From the NCBI GenBank assembly GCA_943371245.1, contig CALRTY020000004.1, positions 62,001-126,000 on the forward strand: a DNA stretch of 64,000 nucleotides. Reading direction: 5' to 3'. The DNA is from UBA5018 sp947463165 (GTDB lineage: Bacteria; Cyanobacteriota; Cyanobacteriia; PCC-6307; Cyanobiaceae). Made by a program: the position numbers and the translations under genes. Below the pieces are notes generated by a model. That model saw nothing but the letters and a program-made list of their open reading frames with translations, was not told the DNA's origin and ran no database searches. This document shows positions 23,130-33,000 of this stretch, in pieces (the stretch's first letter is position 1; every line of letters starts with the position of its first letter).

Positions 23130-23975
23130 TCACTCCTCCCCCACCAAGCGCCGATACAACTCCGCCAAGCGCTCCTGCAAATCCGGCGGCGCTCCGGGTA
23201 GCTCCAGGGACCCCAATCGTTGCAGCGCCCGCTCGGGCGGATCGGGGGGCAGGGGATCAGGGGGCTGGAGGCGCGGATCGGGCCTTGATCGCAATCCCGA
23301 TGGCCACCAGGGTGGCAACGATTCAGCTTCTGAACCAAGCCCATCACCGCCAGCTTTGGCGCCCCCAGCTCTGCCGCTGCCCCCCTGCCCAGAAGCCCCC
23401 TGCTGCAGTGCCTGCAGCAGCGTCTGGCGATCGCGGCCGTGCCAAGCCAGCAGCAGCCAGGGATCGTCATCGAGTTGGTGGGCAAATACATAGAGCACTG
23501 CGGCGATGTGTTTGCAGGGTTCGGCAATATCAGGGCAGCCGCAACGCACCTGCAGGTCTTCCCAGCGGCGCGGGAACAGGGCCACCCCGGCTTCTGAGAA
23601 GGCCGCCTCCAGGTTGGTGGGCAGCTCACCGGCCAGCAATTGGGCGGCCCAGCCCAGCCGGGTGGAGAAGAGCTGCTCCAGCTCGCGCCATTGGGCTTTG
23701 TTGGCCGCCTGGCTGCGCAGGCTCACCTTGTAGGGCCTGGCCCGCGAACCCTGCACCCGGGCCTCCAACCGGCCCGCCTTCACGATCAGATCCGTCACCC
23801 GGCCGCCGCGGGCATAGCGCCGGCCCCGCTCCATCCGCGGTCCCAGCCCATAGCCCTCCAGCACCGCTGTGAACCGTTGCGACCACCACTGGCTGGCCAG
23901 GGGTTCTTGGCGACCTCGGCGGGCCGCAGCCGGCCGACTCGCCGGCTTCCGGGCCGATCCACCCTCAGCTGTCAT
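23130..23975 (-). CDS. SWIM zinc-finger protein
   Basis: 281 residues. The SWIM motif CGCPDIAEPCKHIAAVLY (C-x-C...C-x-H, about 155-172) binds zinc. The N-terminal part has conserved GRRYARGGRV and GSRARPYKVSL; the C-terminus is proline-rich. The start overlaps the end of the SNF2 helicase gene by 4 bp, so the two are translationally coupled. SWIM proteins often occur with SNF2 helicases in bacteria and archaea and are presumed to assist them on DNA. A 728-bp stretch of this gene is duplicated at 18112-18839. Confidence 0.88.
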   Translation of the reverse strand: MTAEGGSARKPASRPAAARRGRQEPLASQWWSQRFTAVLEGYGLGPRMERGRRYARGGRVTDLIVKAGRLEARVQGSRARPYKVSLRSQAANKAQWRELEQLFSTRLGWAAQLLAGELPTNLEAAFSEAGVALFPRRWEDLQVRCGCPDIAEPCKHIAAVLYVFAHQLDDDPWLLLAWHGRDRQTLLQALQQGASGQGGSGRAGGAKAGGDGLGSEAESLPPWWPSGLRSRPDPRLQPPDPLPPDPPERALQRLGSLELPGAPPDLQERLAELYRRLVGEE

Positions 23976-26677
23976 CGCCTGCCCTCCGACGGCCGCAGCC
24001 GGATCAACTCGCGCAATTCATCTGTTGAGAGGCGGCTGAGGGCCTGCTCGCCGCTGGCCACCACCCGCTCCGCCAGCTCCCGTTTGCCCTGGATCAAAGC
24101 ATCGATGCCCTCCTCCACCGTGCCGCCGCACACCAACTTGTGCACATGCACGCAACGCAACTGGCCGAGGCGATGGGCCCGGTCGGTGGCCTGATCCTCC
24201 ACCGCCGGATTCCACCAGCGGTCGTAGTGGATCACATGCGACGCGGCGGTGAGATTCAGGCCCGTGCCGCCGGCCTTGAGCGACAGCAGAAATACCGGCG
24301 GCCCATCGGCCTCGCCGAAGCGGGCCACCAGCTGGTCGCGCTGGCTGCGGCCCAGGCCGCCATGCAGCCAGAGGGGATCGCGGCCGCAGCGGCGGGCCAG
24401 GTGGGCCGCCAACCTTTCGCCCCAGCTCGTGTACTGCGTAAACAGCAGCAGCTTTTCGCCGGCCTCGAGGATTGCGTCGATCAGCTCTTCACAGCGGGCC
24501 AACTTGCCGGAGCGGCCGGCCAGGTCGCTGCCGTCAGCGAGGTAGTGGGATGGATGGTTGCACACCTGCTTGAGTCGCGTAAGACCCGCCAGCACCAAGC
24601 CCTGGCGTTCGATGCCCTCGCTGGCTTCCGCCTGCTCCAAAAGCTCATCGGCCACCGCCTGGTAGAGGGTGGCCTGCTCCTCGCTCAGCTGGCAGAGCTG
24701 GGTCTGCTCGATCTTGCCCGGCAGGTCGGGCAGGATCGAGCGGTCGCTCTTGAGGCGGCGCAGCAGAAAAGGGGCCGTAAGGCCCCGCAGCCGCTCGGCC
24801 GCCGCTACGTCCTGGTCGCGCTCGATCGGCAGGGAGAAGCGCTGGCGGAACTGGGCCAGGCTGCCCAGCAGGCCTGGATTGAGCAAATTCAACAGGGCCC
24901 ACAGTTCATGGAGGCGGTTTTCCACCGGCGTGCCGGTGAGAGCAACCCGGCGCTCGCCGCCCAAGCCGGCAGCGGCCCGAGCCATGGCGGTGTAGGGATT
25001 TTTCAGTTGCTGAGCCTCGTCAAACACCAGCCGGCCCCAGCCCAGGCCCGCCAAGGCGGCGGCGTCGCGGCTGAGCACGCCATAGCTGGTGAGCAGCACA
25101 CCGCCGGGGCCTAGGTCCTGCACCGCCCGCCGCAGCGTCGCCGCCGTGCGCGGCCGCTGCGGGCCGTGGTGGAGTCCCACCACCAAGTTGGGCGCGAATC
25201 GCTCCAGCTCCCGCCGCCAGTTGCCCAGCAGCGTCACCGGCGCCACCACCAGGGTGGGCGCCTGCAGCGGATCGGCCAGCAGGGAGGCGATCAGCTGGGC
25301 GGTCTTGCCCAGGCCCATGTCATCCGCCAGGCAGGCCCCTAGCCCCAGCCGGCCCAGAAACACCAGCCAGCCCAAGCCCCGTTGCTGGTAGGGCCGCAGC
25401 TCACCCCTGAACGCCTCCGGGGTGGGCAGAGCCTCGGCGCGCTGGTGCAGATCGCCCGCCAACAGGCTGCCCAGCGGCCCGGAAGCCTCCACCCCCGCCA
25501 GCTCCAGCTCCGGCGGCAGCTCCAGTTTGCCAAGGCCCAGGGCACTGCGCAGCAGGTCTGTGCCGCTGGCCTCCGAACGCTGGCCGGCCAGGCGCAGCAG
25601 GCCGGCCACCGCCGCCGCATCCACCAGGGTCCACTGGCCCCGCAACCGCACCAGCGGCCGCTTCATGGCCGCTGCCCGCTCCAGGCTGGCCAGCTCCGCT
25701 GCGCTCAGGGGCCGATCGCCCAGCACCGCCTGCCACTCAAACTGAAACAGCCCCGCCAAATTCAGACCGGCGCCGCCCCCCGCCGGGGCCCCCTTGCTTC
25801 GCTTGCTGGCGGGCGCTTCCAGGGTGCGGGCCCGCAACCCCAGCCGCTGGCCCTGGCGCAGGCCGCTGGGCAGCAGCAGGGAGAAGCCCGCTTCCGCCAG
25901 CAGCGAGGAGCGCTGGGTCACCAGCTGCACCAACGCCGCCTCATCCAGCTCCAGCGCCGCCGGGGCCTGCTGCTCCAGCAGGGGGGCCAGCTCGGGGGCC
26001 AGGCGGGTGAGCAGGCCCAGCTGACCCAACACGGCCTCAAAGGCAATGGCCGCAAAACCACTCTCACCGGCCCAGAAGGCGGCCAGGGGCACCAGCAGGC
26101 TGGGGTCGGCCGCCGGCCGCAGCAGCAGCTCCACCAGCCAGCGGCGACGGCGAGCATCGGGCGGTTCATGGCAGCGCAGGCAGAGCTGCAGATCGCCGCT
26201 GGCCGCCACCCCCTGGCGCACCCAGGCCGCCAGGCCATCGAGCAGGGCCGCTTCTGCACCCGCATCAGCGGCATCGGGCAGCAGCGAATCCTCCTGGGCC
26301 AGCGCCGCCAGCCAGGCGTCCGGCAGATTCCCGCTGGGCTGGGATGGCCGCGAGCCGCTGGCGGGCCTGGGTGCGGTTGGGGTTCCGGCCTGCAGGCGCT
26401 GCCGCACGCAGCGATCCACGGCGGCGGCGAGGGCCTCGGCCAGCTGCTGTTGGCTGGCCAGGTCGTCAGCCGGGAGCATGGCCTCCAGCCAGGGGCGGTC
26501 TTCAGCGGCGGGCAGCGGCCACCAGCGCGCCCGCAATTGACCATCCCCATCCCTCACCAGGGCTGGCACCACCCGGCCCGCTTGCACCAGCAGCTCTGCC
26601 ATCCGTTCACAGCGGTGCAGCAAGGCGGGGTCAGGGCCCATCGCCTGGGTTACGGATTCACGGGGGGATTGGGCCAT
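23972..26677 (-). CDS. SNF2-family DNA helicase/translocase
   Basis: 901 residues from ATG 26677. The N-terminal 400 residues are the bacterial SNF2 N-terminal region (DUF3670-like). Helicase motifs are in the second half: RPYQQRGLGWLVFLGRLGLG, LADDMGLGKTAQLIASLL (motif I), LTSYGVLSRDAAALAG, LVFDEAQQLKN (DEAQ motif II), ALTGTPVENRLHELWALLNL (motif III), and C-terminal FLLSLKAGGTGLNLTAASHV and DQATDRAHRLGQ (motifs V-VI). It moves along duplex DNA by ATP hydrolysis; the cellular target is unknown. The SWIM gene overlaps its stop. Confidence 0.93.
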   Translation of the reverse strand: MAQSPRESVTQAMGPDPALLHRCERMAELLVQAGRVVPALVRDGDGQLRARWWPLPAAEDRPWLEAMLPADDLASQQQLAEALAAAVDRCVRQRLQAGTPTAPRPASGSRPSQPSGNLPDAWLAALAQEDSLLPDAADAGAEAALLDGLAAWVRQGVAASGDLQLCLRCHEPPDARRRRWLVELLLRPAADPSLLVPLAAFWAGESGFAAIAFEAVLGQLGLLTRLAPELAPLLEQQAPAALELDEAALVQLVTQRSSLLAEAGFSLLLPSGLRQGQRLGLRARTLEAPASKRSKGAPAGGGAGLNLAGLFQFEWQAVLGDRPLSAAELASLERAAAMKRPLVRLRGQWTLVDAAAVAGLLRLAGQRSEASGTDLLRSALGLGKLELPPELELAGVEASGPLGSLLAGDLHQRAEALPTPEAFRGELRPYQQRGLGWLVFLGRLGLGACLADDMGLGKTAQLIASLLADPLQAPTLVVAPVTLLGNWRRELERFAPNLVVGLHHGPQRPRTAATLRRAVQDLGPGGVLLTSYGVLSRDAAALAGLGWGRLVFDEAQQLKNPYTAMARAAAGLGGERRVALTGTPVENRLHELWALLNLLNPGLLGSLAQFRQRFSLPIERDQDVAAAERLRGLTAPFLLRRLKSDRSILPDLPGKIEQTQLCQLSEEQATLYQAVADELLEQAEASEGIERQGLVLAGLTRLKQVCNHPSHYLADGSDLAGRSGKLARCEELIDAILEAGEKLLLFTQYTSWGERLAAHLARRCGRDPLWLHGGLGRSQRDQLVARFGEADGPPVFLLSLKAGGTGLNLTAASHVIHYDRWWNPAVEDQATDRAHRLGQLRCVHVHKLVCGGTVEEGIDALIQGKRELAERVVASGEQALSRLSTDELRELIRLRPSEGRR

Positions 26678-26701
26678 GGCTATGAGAGCCCTCTACTCCC
26701 C

Positions 26702-26746
26702 ATCATTGATGCCTGCACCATTGATGCCGGCACCATTGGTGCAGGC
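26702..26746. repeat. Three tandem 15-bp units
   Basis: Copies of accattgatgcctgc with small changes, upstream of the helicase start. Confidence 0.7.
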
Positions 26747-26819
26747 AATAGAGGTGCCGCCAGGAGGTTTTGCGGCAGTGCCCACCGATTCGCTTGCTGA
26801 AACTCGGTAGCCGCACATG

Positions 26820-27060
26820 ACCGGCCGCACCCTCGCCAAACCAGCGAGGACTGCCGGGCACGATGGCAACCTTGCCTTCGCTCTTGATGCGATCAACGAG
26901 CATCTCAATACCCTCGCCTGAGCGGATCGCCTCGGGCTTGATCTTCGGGAAAATTACGTAAGTTGCGTCGGGTGATTCAACCTCAAGCGAACCGATTTCC
27001 TTAAGAGTAGAGACGCACTGATCTCGATGGGCGAGCAGATATTCAAGGAAGGCGTCGAGC
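26820..27060 (-). pseudogene. Class I/II aminotransferase C-terminal fragment
   Basis: The minus strand reads AFLEYLLAHRDQCVSTLKEI, then PDATYVIFPKIKP, and KVAIVPGSPRWFGEGAAGHV: the C-terminal domain of a PLP aminotransferase (the last part normally ends with the conserved R-x-S/C-F segment). The frame then dissolves. There is no PLP-lysine domain in the window, so it is a truncated remnant. Confidence 0.6.
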
Positions 27061-27131
27061 CAAGGGGGGGGCGTGGTCGTAGGCGGCGGGCTGATGCGCT
27101 CAGAGACGGGTTGGAGGAACTGCGAGGCAGT

Positions 27132-27281
27132 TCAACGGCGGAGACGATTTCGCGAACGCGACCGGGACGAGGATCGCAGCCCGCCTGCGTCAACGCATTG
27201 AGCATGGAGCCCCTTGAGCAACGCCATGCCCGCCACACCCCCACCGATGCCACCGATGATCGCCACCGGTGGATGGTTCAT
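27132..27281 (-). pseudogene. N-terminal Rossmann fragment of an oxidoreductase
   Basis: From ATG 27281: MNHPPVAIIGGIGGGVAGMA and LLKGLHAQCVD, a glycine-rich FAD/NAD-binding start, then low-complexity Ser/Arg and a stop at 27132. About 49 residues remain. A decayed gene start that overlaps no active gene. Confidence 0.5.
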
Positions 27282-27400
27282 GAAAACATAAATTAAGCCT
27301 TCATGTTGCTCGGACAGTGCTTCCTAGTCTCGGCAAGGAAACATGATTTAATGTATCGATAACTACCTTACCAGTGGGGCTGCCGTCCTCACAGCTAGCC

Positions 27401-30400
27401 ATGGCCACAGCCGCCGCCGCCATCCGTCGTTACTCCCTGTGGTCGGGCAGCAGCTCCGGCTCCAGCGGCACTGGCTTGGATCAGGTGATCAGCTGGCTGG
27501 GCCGGGATCCTGGCCTGCGCGGCTCCACCGATGCCCCCTCCCTGGCGGCGGGCATCGCCGCAGCGGATGCGTTGAATCAGCTGATCGAAACGGGCCTGGC
27601 CTCGATTGGGCGATCGTCGGCTCTCCTGCTCACCCCAGACGACCTGATCGCCGTAAACACCTGGATACGCTCCAATCCCGCCCGCCTGCAGGCCTTCATT
27701 AATGCCCACGGCGACGACGAAGGAGATGCGGAGACAGGCTTCCACCGACTAGTTAACGACGGCGCCAGTCAGCTGTTTCACGGCAACAACCTCGTAAATA
27801 CGGTGCTCGATTCCGTTTACCACTTCGGCTTTCAAATCGATGCTGCGGGCAACTTTGTAAATGAAGACGGTGCCGCCAACGCCTCTCTGCAAGTGGTGGC
27901 AAAGCGGCTGAGCGCCCTGCGGGTGGATGTGGCCACCACCAACACCGAGCTCGACCGCACCACGGAAGCAATCCTTGCGGACTCCGGCCTGGCCAACCAA
28001 AATCCGTTGGCGCAAATCAAGGGTGGGGCTGAGGCCGCTAATGGTCTAAACCAGCTCATCCTCGCAGGCCTGGCCTCTGTTGCAGCGGGCACGGGCAGCG
28101 ATCCCAACCGGATTGAGGTGAGTGAGGTGCTGGCGATCAACGCCTGGATCCGCGCAAATCAAACCCGCTTCGACAATTTTCTGTCTCTACACGGGGATGA
28201 CGAGAACGGAGAAGAAACAGGGTTCCACCTGGTGCAAAACGATAATGCAAACACCGCTCAATTCGGGCTAAATCTTGTCGATACCGTTCTTGATGGCATC
28301 TATCATATTGGCTTCGAGATCGGTGCTGACGGTCGCCTCCGCAACGAAGACGGCAATGCCAACGCCCGCGTCACAGACGTGGCCGACTGGCTCAACTATT
28401 ACCTCGGTGATCCCTCCACCACCGGCTCCGGCCTTGATCGAATTGTGGATACAGCCCGCTGGGATGCGGGCCTGGCCAACCACACCTCAGCCGCCCAGAT
28501 CCGGGGTGGTCTCGATGCGGCTAATGCGCTCAATGGGCTGATCCTCAAGGCGGTGAATGCAACGGGGGTAAATTTGGATGGTTGGATCAGCCGCGGTGAT
28601 CTGCACCAACTCAGCCAGTGGATTCAAACCAACAGCTACGACGATTTTCTTGTCTTGCATGGCGATGATGAAGGCGGGGTGGAAACCGGCTTTCACCTGA
28701 TCCAAGGGGATGGCGGCAATGTGCAGGCCTTGGGCAACAACCTGATCAATACCGTTGCCGATGGCATTTACCACATTGGCTTCGCCATTCAAGGCGACAA
28801 CTTTCTCAACGAAGACGGCAATCGCAATGCTGCCCTCGGCGATGTATCTAGCTGGTTAAATTTCTACCTCAATGATCGCACCCAGATCGTTGGCACTGGA
28901 GGCAACGATCAGCTGGTTGGCACCGATGCCGCCGAGCAACTGGTAGGCCGCGATGGCAATGATCTCCTCAATGGCGCCGCTGGAGACGACCTCCTAGACG
29001 GCTCTTGGGGGGACGACACCCTGCTGGGGGGCAGCGGCAACGACCAGCTAGATGGCAGTTATGGCAACGACTCGCTCAATGGAGGAAACGGAGGCGACAC
29101 CTATCTAGTTAGCGGCAACGAGGCTGGCGGCTGGTCTAGTTTTTCTGGCTTTGATAGCTACAACGACACGGGCACCAGCGGTGTGGACCGGATTTTGGCC
29201 GTGGGCCCTGGCGATGTAGATATTGGCCTAAGCGGTTTCTCGGCCAGCAATGGCATTGAGCGCATAGAAGCAGCGGCTGGTGTTGGCAAGATGCGGCTGC
29301 TGGGGGGCTGGAATGGTGACATCCTGGACTTCAGTCAGATCGCTTTGGTGGGGGGAAATTTTGTTTTTGATGGCTACTACGGCAATGACACAATCACCGG
29401 CAGCAGCAATGCCGACACGATTAGCGGTGGCGGCGGTGATGATCGCCTCAATGGAGGAAATGGAGGCGACACCTATCTAGTTAGCGGCAACGAAGCTGGC
29501 GGCTGGTCTAGTTTTTCTGGCTTTGATAGCTACAACGACACGGGCACCAGCGGTGTGGACCGGATTTTGGCGGTGGGCCCTGGCGATGTAGATATTGGCC
29601 TGAACGGTTTCTCGGCCAGCAATGGCATTGAGCGCATAGAAGCAGCTGCTGGTGTTGGCAAAGTGCGGCTGCTGGGCGGCTGGAATGGTGACATCCTGGA
29701 CTTCAGTCAGATCGCTTTGGTGGGGGGAAATTTTGTTTTTGATGGCTTCTACGGCAATGACACAATCACCGGCAGCAGCAATGCCGACACCATTAGTGGC
29801 GGCGGCGGTGATGATCGCCTCAATGGAGGAAATGGAGGCGACACCTATCTAGTTAGCGGCAACGAGGCTGGCGGTTGGTCTAGTTTTTCTGGCTTTGATA
29901 ACTACAACGACACTGGCACCAGCGGCGTGGACCGGATTTTGGCCGTCGGCCCTGGCGATGTAGATATTGGCCTGAGCGGTTTCTCGGCCAGCAGCGGCAT
30001 TGAGCGCATAGAAGCAGCTGCTGGTGTTGGCAAGGTGCGGCTGCTGGGCGGCTGGAATGGAGACATCCTGGACTTCAGCCAGATCGCCTTGGTGGGGGGA
30101 AATTTTGTTTTTGATGGCTTCTACGGCAATGACACAATCACCGGCAGCAGCAATGCCGACACCATTAGTGGCGGCGGCGGTGATGATCGCCTCAATGGAG
30201 GAAATGGAGGCGACACCTATCTGGTTAGCGGCAACGAGGCTGGCGGCTGGTCTAGTTTTTCTGGATTTGATAGCTACAACGACACGGGCACCAGCGGTGT
30301 GGACCGGATTATGGCCGTCGGCCCTGGCGATGTAGATATTGGCCTGAACGGTTTCTCAGCCAGCAATGGCATTGAGCGCATAGAAGCAGCGGCTGGTGTT

Positions 30401-30913
30401 GGCAGGGTGCGGCTGCTGGGGGGCTGGAATGGAGACATCCTGGACTTCAGCCAGATCGCTTTGGTGGGGGGAAATTTTGTTATTGATGGCTTCTACGGCA
30501 ATGACACGATCACCGGCAGCAGCAATGCCGACACCATTAGCGGTGGCGGCGGTGATGATCGCCTGATCGGAGAACTTGGCGCTGATCAGTTAATTGGCGG
30601 CAGCGGATGCGACACGTTTGTCTTCAATTCAGTTGCGGAGATAGGAATCGCCCTTGGCAGTTCTGACATCATCACCGACTTTGCCTCTCAAGTTGACAAG
30701 ATTGATCTCGTCAATATTGATGCGAATTTAAATGTCGCCGGCGACCAAGCCTTCCGCTATATCGGTTCAGCGGCATTCTCTCGTGTTGCTGGTCAACTGC
30801 GCCTCGCCGATCAAATCCTCTCTGGAGACATCAATGGCGATGGTTTAGCAGATTTCAGGCTGGGATTGACAGGGGTATCTGCTCTGTTGCCTACCACTGA
30901 TCTCCGGCTTTGA
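27401..30913 (+). CDS. Large repeat-rich calcium-binding-like secreted protein
   Basis: 1170 residues from ATG 27401 (a GTG at 27374 would add 9). The first half has three copies of a domain of about 155 residues with NAHGDDEGDAETGFHRL, GNNLVNTVLDSVYHFGF and NEDG. Then RTX-type nonapeptides appear (GTGGNDQLVGTDAAEQLVG, GRDGNDLLNGAAGDDLLDGS). Residues about 559-1054 are four nearly identical 124-residue units (each has GGNGGDTYLVSGNEAGGWSS and GSSNADTISGGGGDDRL). The C-terminal 110 residues (DTFVFNSVAEIGIALGSSDI, INGDGLADFRLGL) resemble the serralysin/M10 C-terminal secretion region. It has no signal peptide, so type I secretion is likely. A cell-surface or extracellular role is inferred. Confidence 0.85.
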   Translation: MATAAAAIRRYSLWSGSSSGSSGTGLDQVISWLGRDPGLRGSTDAPSLAAGIAAADALNQLIETGLASIGRSSALLLTPDDLIAVNTWIRSNPARLQAFINAHGDDEGDAETGFHRLVNDGASQLFHGNNLVNTVLDSVYHFGFQIDAAGNFVNEDGAANASLQVVAKRLSALRVDVATTNTELDRTTEAILADSGLANQNPLAQIKGGAEAANGLNQLILAGLASVAAGTGSDPNRIEVSEVLAINAWIRANQTRFDNFLSLHGDDENGEETGFHLVQNDNANTAQFGLNLVDTVLDGIYHIGFEIGADGRLRNEDGNANARVTDVADWLNYYLGDPSTTGSGLDRIVDTARWDAGLANHTSAAQIRGGLDAANALNGLILKAVNATGVNLDGWISRGDLHQLSQWIQTNSYDDFLVLHGDDEGGVETGFHLIQGDGGNVQALGNNLINTVADGIYHIGFAIQGDNFLNEDGNRNAALGDVSSWLNFYLNDRTQIVGTGGNDQLVGTDAAEQLVGRDGNDLLNGAAGDDLLDGSWGDDTLLGGSGNDQLDGSYGNDSLNGGNGGDTYLVSGNEAGGWSSFSGFDSYNDTGTSGVDRILAVGPGDVDIGLSGFSASNGIERIEAAAGVGKMRLLGGWNGDILDFSQIALVGGNFVFDGYYGNDTITGSSNADTISGGGGDDRLNGGNGGDTYLVSGNEAGGWSSFSGFDSYNDTGTSGVDRILAVGPGDVDIGLNGFSASNGIERIEAAAGVGKVRLLGGWNGDILDFSQIALVGGNFVFDGFYGNDTITGSSNADTISGGGGDDRLNGGNGGDTYLVSGNEAGGWSSFSGFDNYNDTGTSGVDRILAVGPGDVDIGLSGFSASSGIERIEAAAGVGKVRLLGGWNGDILDFSQIALVGGNFVFDGFYGNDTITGSSNADTISGGGGDDRLNGGNGGDTYLVSGNEAGGWSSFSGFDSYNDTGTSGVDRIMAVGPGDVDIGLNGFSASNGIERIEAAAGVGRVRLLGGWNGDILDFSQIALVGGNFVIDGFYGNDTITGSSNADTISGGGGDDRLIGELGADQLIGGSGCDTFVFNSVAEIGIALGSSDIITDFASQVDKIDLVNIDANLNVAGDQAFRYIGSAAFSRVAGQLRLADQILSGDINGDGLADFRLGLTGVSALLPTTDLRL
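29075..30562 (+). repeat. Four tandem 372-bp units
   Basis: Units start at 29075, 29447, 29819 and 30191 (ctcaatggaggaaa). They are nearly identical in DNA as well as protein, pointing to recent amplification or gene conversion. Copy number may vary or be misassembled. Confidence 0.9.
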
Positions 30914-31077
30914 TGGGACATCTGCAGGTGAATCATTAGTGCTTGTATTGCTTTACCTAATCGGCTGCGGCTGGGTTTGTCTGGATAGTAGGGGAGCTCT
31001 CATTAAGGCTGGATCAGTTTCCGGGGTCTATGTCACTCCCATGATTGACCTCTGAGGCGGAGCAGCGCCAGCCATTG

Positions 31078-31470
31078 ATGGACCTGGACATCGTTGGCCC
31101 AGATGGGCTGGCCCTGCCTGAGGCCCACGAACCATTACTGAGCGCCATCACTGCAGCAGCGGCCGACACCGATCGCCATGGTGTATAGCGCCGCTGCTTC
31201 GATGCCATGGCGGCAGCCGGACTGCTGGGAAGACCCCTGACAACTCCTGCCCTGCAGCGGGAGCTGGCTGAGCGGCTGTTCATGGCCGATGGCTCGCTCA
31301 CCTTTTGCTGGCTGCAGCATCAGATGCCTTTGAGGCGGTTGCTCAACGCCGTATCCAGCCCCGAGGCACCGGCGGCCAGCGCCCTGCGGGAACACTGGCT
31401 GGAGCAGGTCGCCTGCGGCCAAGCGCTGGCAGGTGTGGCCTTGGCGCATCAGCGCAGGCCTGGGGATTGA
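31078..31470 (+). pseudogene. Acyl-CoA dehydrogenase-like gene, truncated
   Basis: From ATG 31078: MDLDIVGPDGLALPEAHEPL, a TAG at about 31186, then in the same frame RCFDAMAAAGLLGRPLTT, LAERLFMADGSLTFCWLQH and CGQALAGVALAHQRRPG. This is the N-terminal helical domain of an acyl-CoA dehydrogenase. The flavin-binding middle and C-terminal domains are missing. An in-frame stop plus truncation shows decay. Confidence 0.65.
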
Positions 31471-31491
31471 TCAGTACATTGCTCTTGGCAG

Positions 31492-33000
31492 TCAAGCCCA
31501 GGTTCTAGTTCTGAGGGCATCAGCAAGGACTTCGATGCCTTCGGAAAGGCCATCGAGCTCGATGCCATTGGCGATGAGAGTGTTTTGCAGAGAATCGCGG
31601 AAAGTCTCAACTTGCCAGGCCGCATTACAGGCCTCAATGCCCTGTTGCAGCGACTCAAGAAATGCATCTCGCTGATGGCGATAAAGCTGAATCTCCGCCA
31701 GATCAAAGTAACACCAGGGGGCATCGGTGGGAGGCGTGGCCTGGGCCTGCCCCCGCCGTAAATTTTCGGCTTTCTCCAGCTCTTCGCTGACGCCCTCCAG
31801 ATCCAATTTTCCGGTGTTAAGCGCTTCCAACTTCAGGGCATTGAGCAGCGGATAGGGATGACCACCGGAAATCTGCGCTGCATGCGAATACATCTTTTGG
31901 GCACCAACTAGATCTTGACGAACATTTTTCAACACGCCGCCCAGCGATGACCAAGCATCAAAATCTTCAGGAATTAGCAGAGTCGCTCTCTGCAATGCAT
32001 CATTCCCATCGGGCAACCAACCGACCTTCTTTCGTTCAGTGGCTGGAATGATGCGTGCGATCAACCCTTCAACGATACCCCTTTCCTTCCATGCTTCGCC
32101 GTAGTTGGGGGCCAGCTTGGTGATCATGGTGAATTCTCCAAGCGCCTCGTAATGCTGGCCCTGGCTCTTCATGGTAAGTCCTAGACGCATGCGGGCGATA
32201 ATGTTCAGCGGTTCAAATCGAAGCGCAGTCCAGTAGTTGGTTCTCGCCATATCGAAATCACCCAGGCGAATTGCCTCCTCACCTTCACGCATCAACTGCT
32301 GAACAAGTTGCTTGCTCCATTGCTCCCTCTGCGCCTGAGGGGACGCCACTGAGGGCTCACTGGGCACTGCGGATTGAGGGGATCCGGATGGATTGTCCGG
32401 CGACACTGACGGTGCAGGGGGAGCATTGGCTGGCGTCGTGGCCGGTAATGGAGGAGCCGCCCACTGGGCTCTCAAGGCAAGGCGGACCGGGCTGTCCAGA
32501 CGATTGCGCCGCAACGTCTCGGACAGCACCTGAGTCATGAAGTTGCGTGATTCTTCGACCTTATCCTCTGGTTGGTGTTGATATTCAAAGATCTTGATTG
32601 TTCTGATGTCGAAAGGAATTTCATGGCCGGCCTGCCGAAACACTACCGTGCCCGACTCCTGGGCACTGTGACGGGCACCGATTTCATAGAACACGTTGGG
32701 GTTTAGGCCACTGATATCAGCAAACGCCAGACGGCTGTACATGATGTATTCAAACATCTCCTGATTGATCGAAGAAGAGAACGCATCCATATCGGTGCGC
32801 GCTGGAATAAGCTCCTTGCCTTCAGGTGTTTTGGCCTTGCGAATCGCCGGCTCAAAGATTTCGCTGTAAATTGCGTTGAAGTCGACCTCCTTGCCGCCGA
32901 CATTCTTCTTGCCGAATGGCATGATCACAAAACAAGTTCTCTCCAGCTCGGCCATTCGCTCCGACGCCTGCTGAGCATGGTTGTTCCATTGAAGATCCAT
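31492..33000 (-). CDS. Nucleoside-deoxyribosyltransferase-like/TPR protein
   Basis: 502 residues from ATG 33000; ATG 32955 (preceded by ggagcga, a good ribosome-binding site) is an equally good start, giving MAELERTCFVIMPFGKK. The N-terminal domain (about 15-170) has FVIMPFG, an acidic cluster and ADISGLNPNVFYEIGARHSA, typical of nucleoside 2-deoxyribosyltransferase-like domains, which are related to TIR-type NAD-processing folds. A proline-rich linker with low complexity follows, then TPR-like helices (MLRGLTMKSQ-type pattern, YWTALRFEPLNIIARMRLGL, FTMITKLAPNYGEAWKERGI). Proteins of this build are predicted signalling or stress components. No partner gene is adjacent; it lies between two decayed genes. 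Function inferred only. Confidence 0.7.
   Translation of the reverse strand: MDLQWNNHAQQASERMAELERTCFVIMPFGKKNVGGKEVDFNAIYSEIFEPAIRKAKTPEGKELIPARTDMDAFSSSINQEMFEYIMYSRLAFADISGLNPNVFYEIGARHSAQESGTVVFRQAGHEIPFDIRTIKIFEYQHQPEDKVEESRNFMTQVLSETLRRNRLDSPVRLALRAQWAAPPLPATTPANAPPAPSVSPDNPSGSPQSAVPSEPSVASPQAQREQWSKQLVQQLMREGEEAIRLGDFDMARTNYWTALRFEPLNIIARMRLGLTMKSQGQHYEALGEFTMITKLAPNYGEAWKERGIVEGLIARIIPATERKKVGWLPDGNDALQRATLLIPEDFDAWSSLGGVLKNVRQDLVGAQKMYSHAAQISGGHPYPLLNALKLEALNTGKLDLEGVSEELEKAENLRRGQAQATPPTDAPWCYFDLAEIQLYRHQRDAFLESLQQGIEACNAAWQVETFRDSLQNTLIANGIELDGLSEGIEVLADALRTRTWA

Noticed and set aside
25382..26800. Plus-strand open frame over the SNF2 gene
   Set aside because: Glutamine/arginine-rich antisense translation of a proven helicase gene.
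29075..30562. Regular repeats considered as a CRISPR array
   Set aside because: The 372-bp units are coding, without spacers, and encode a repeat protein.
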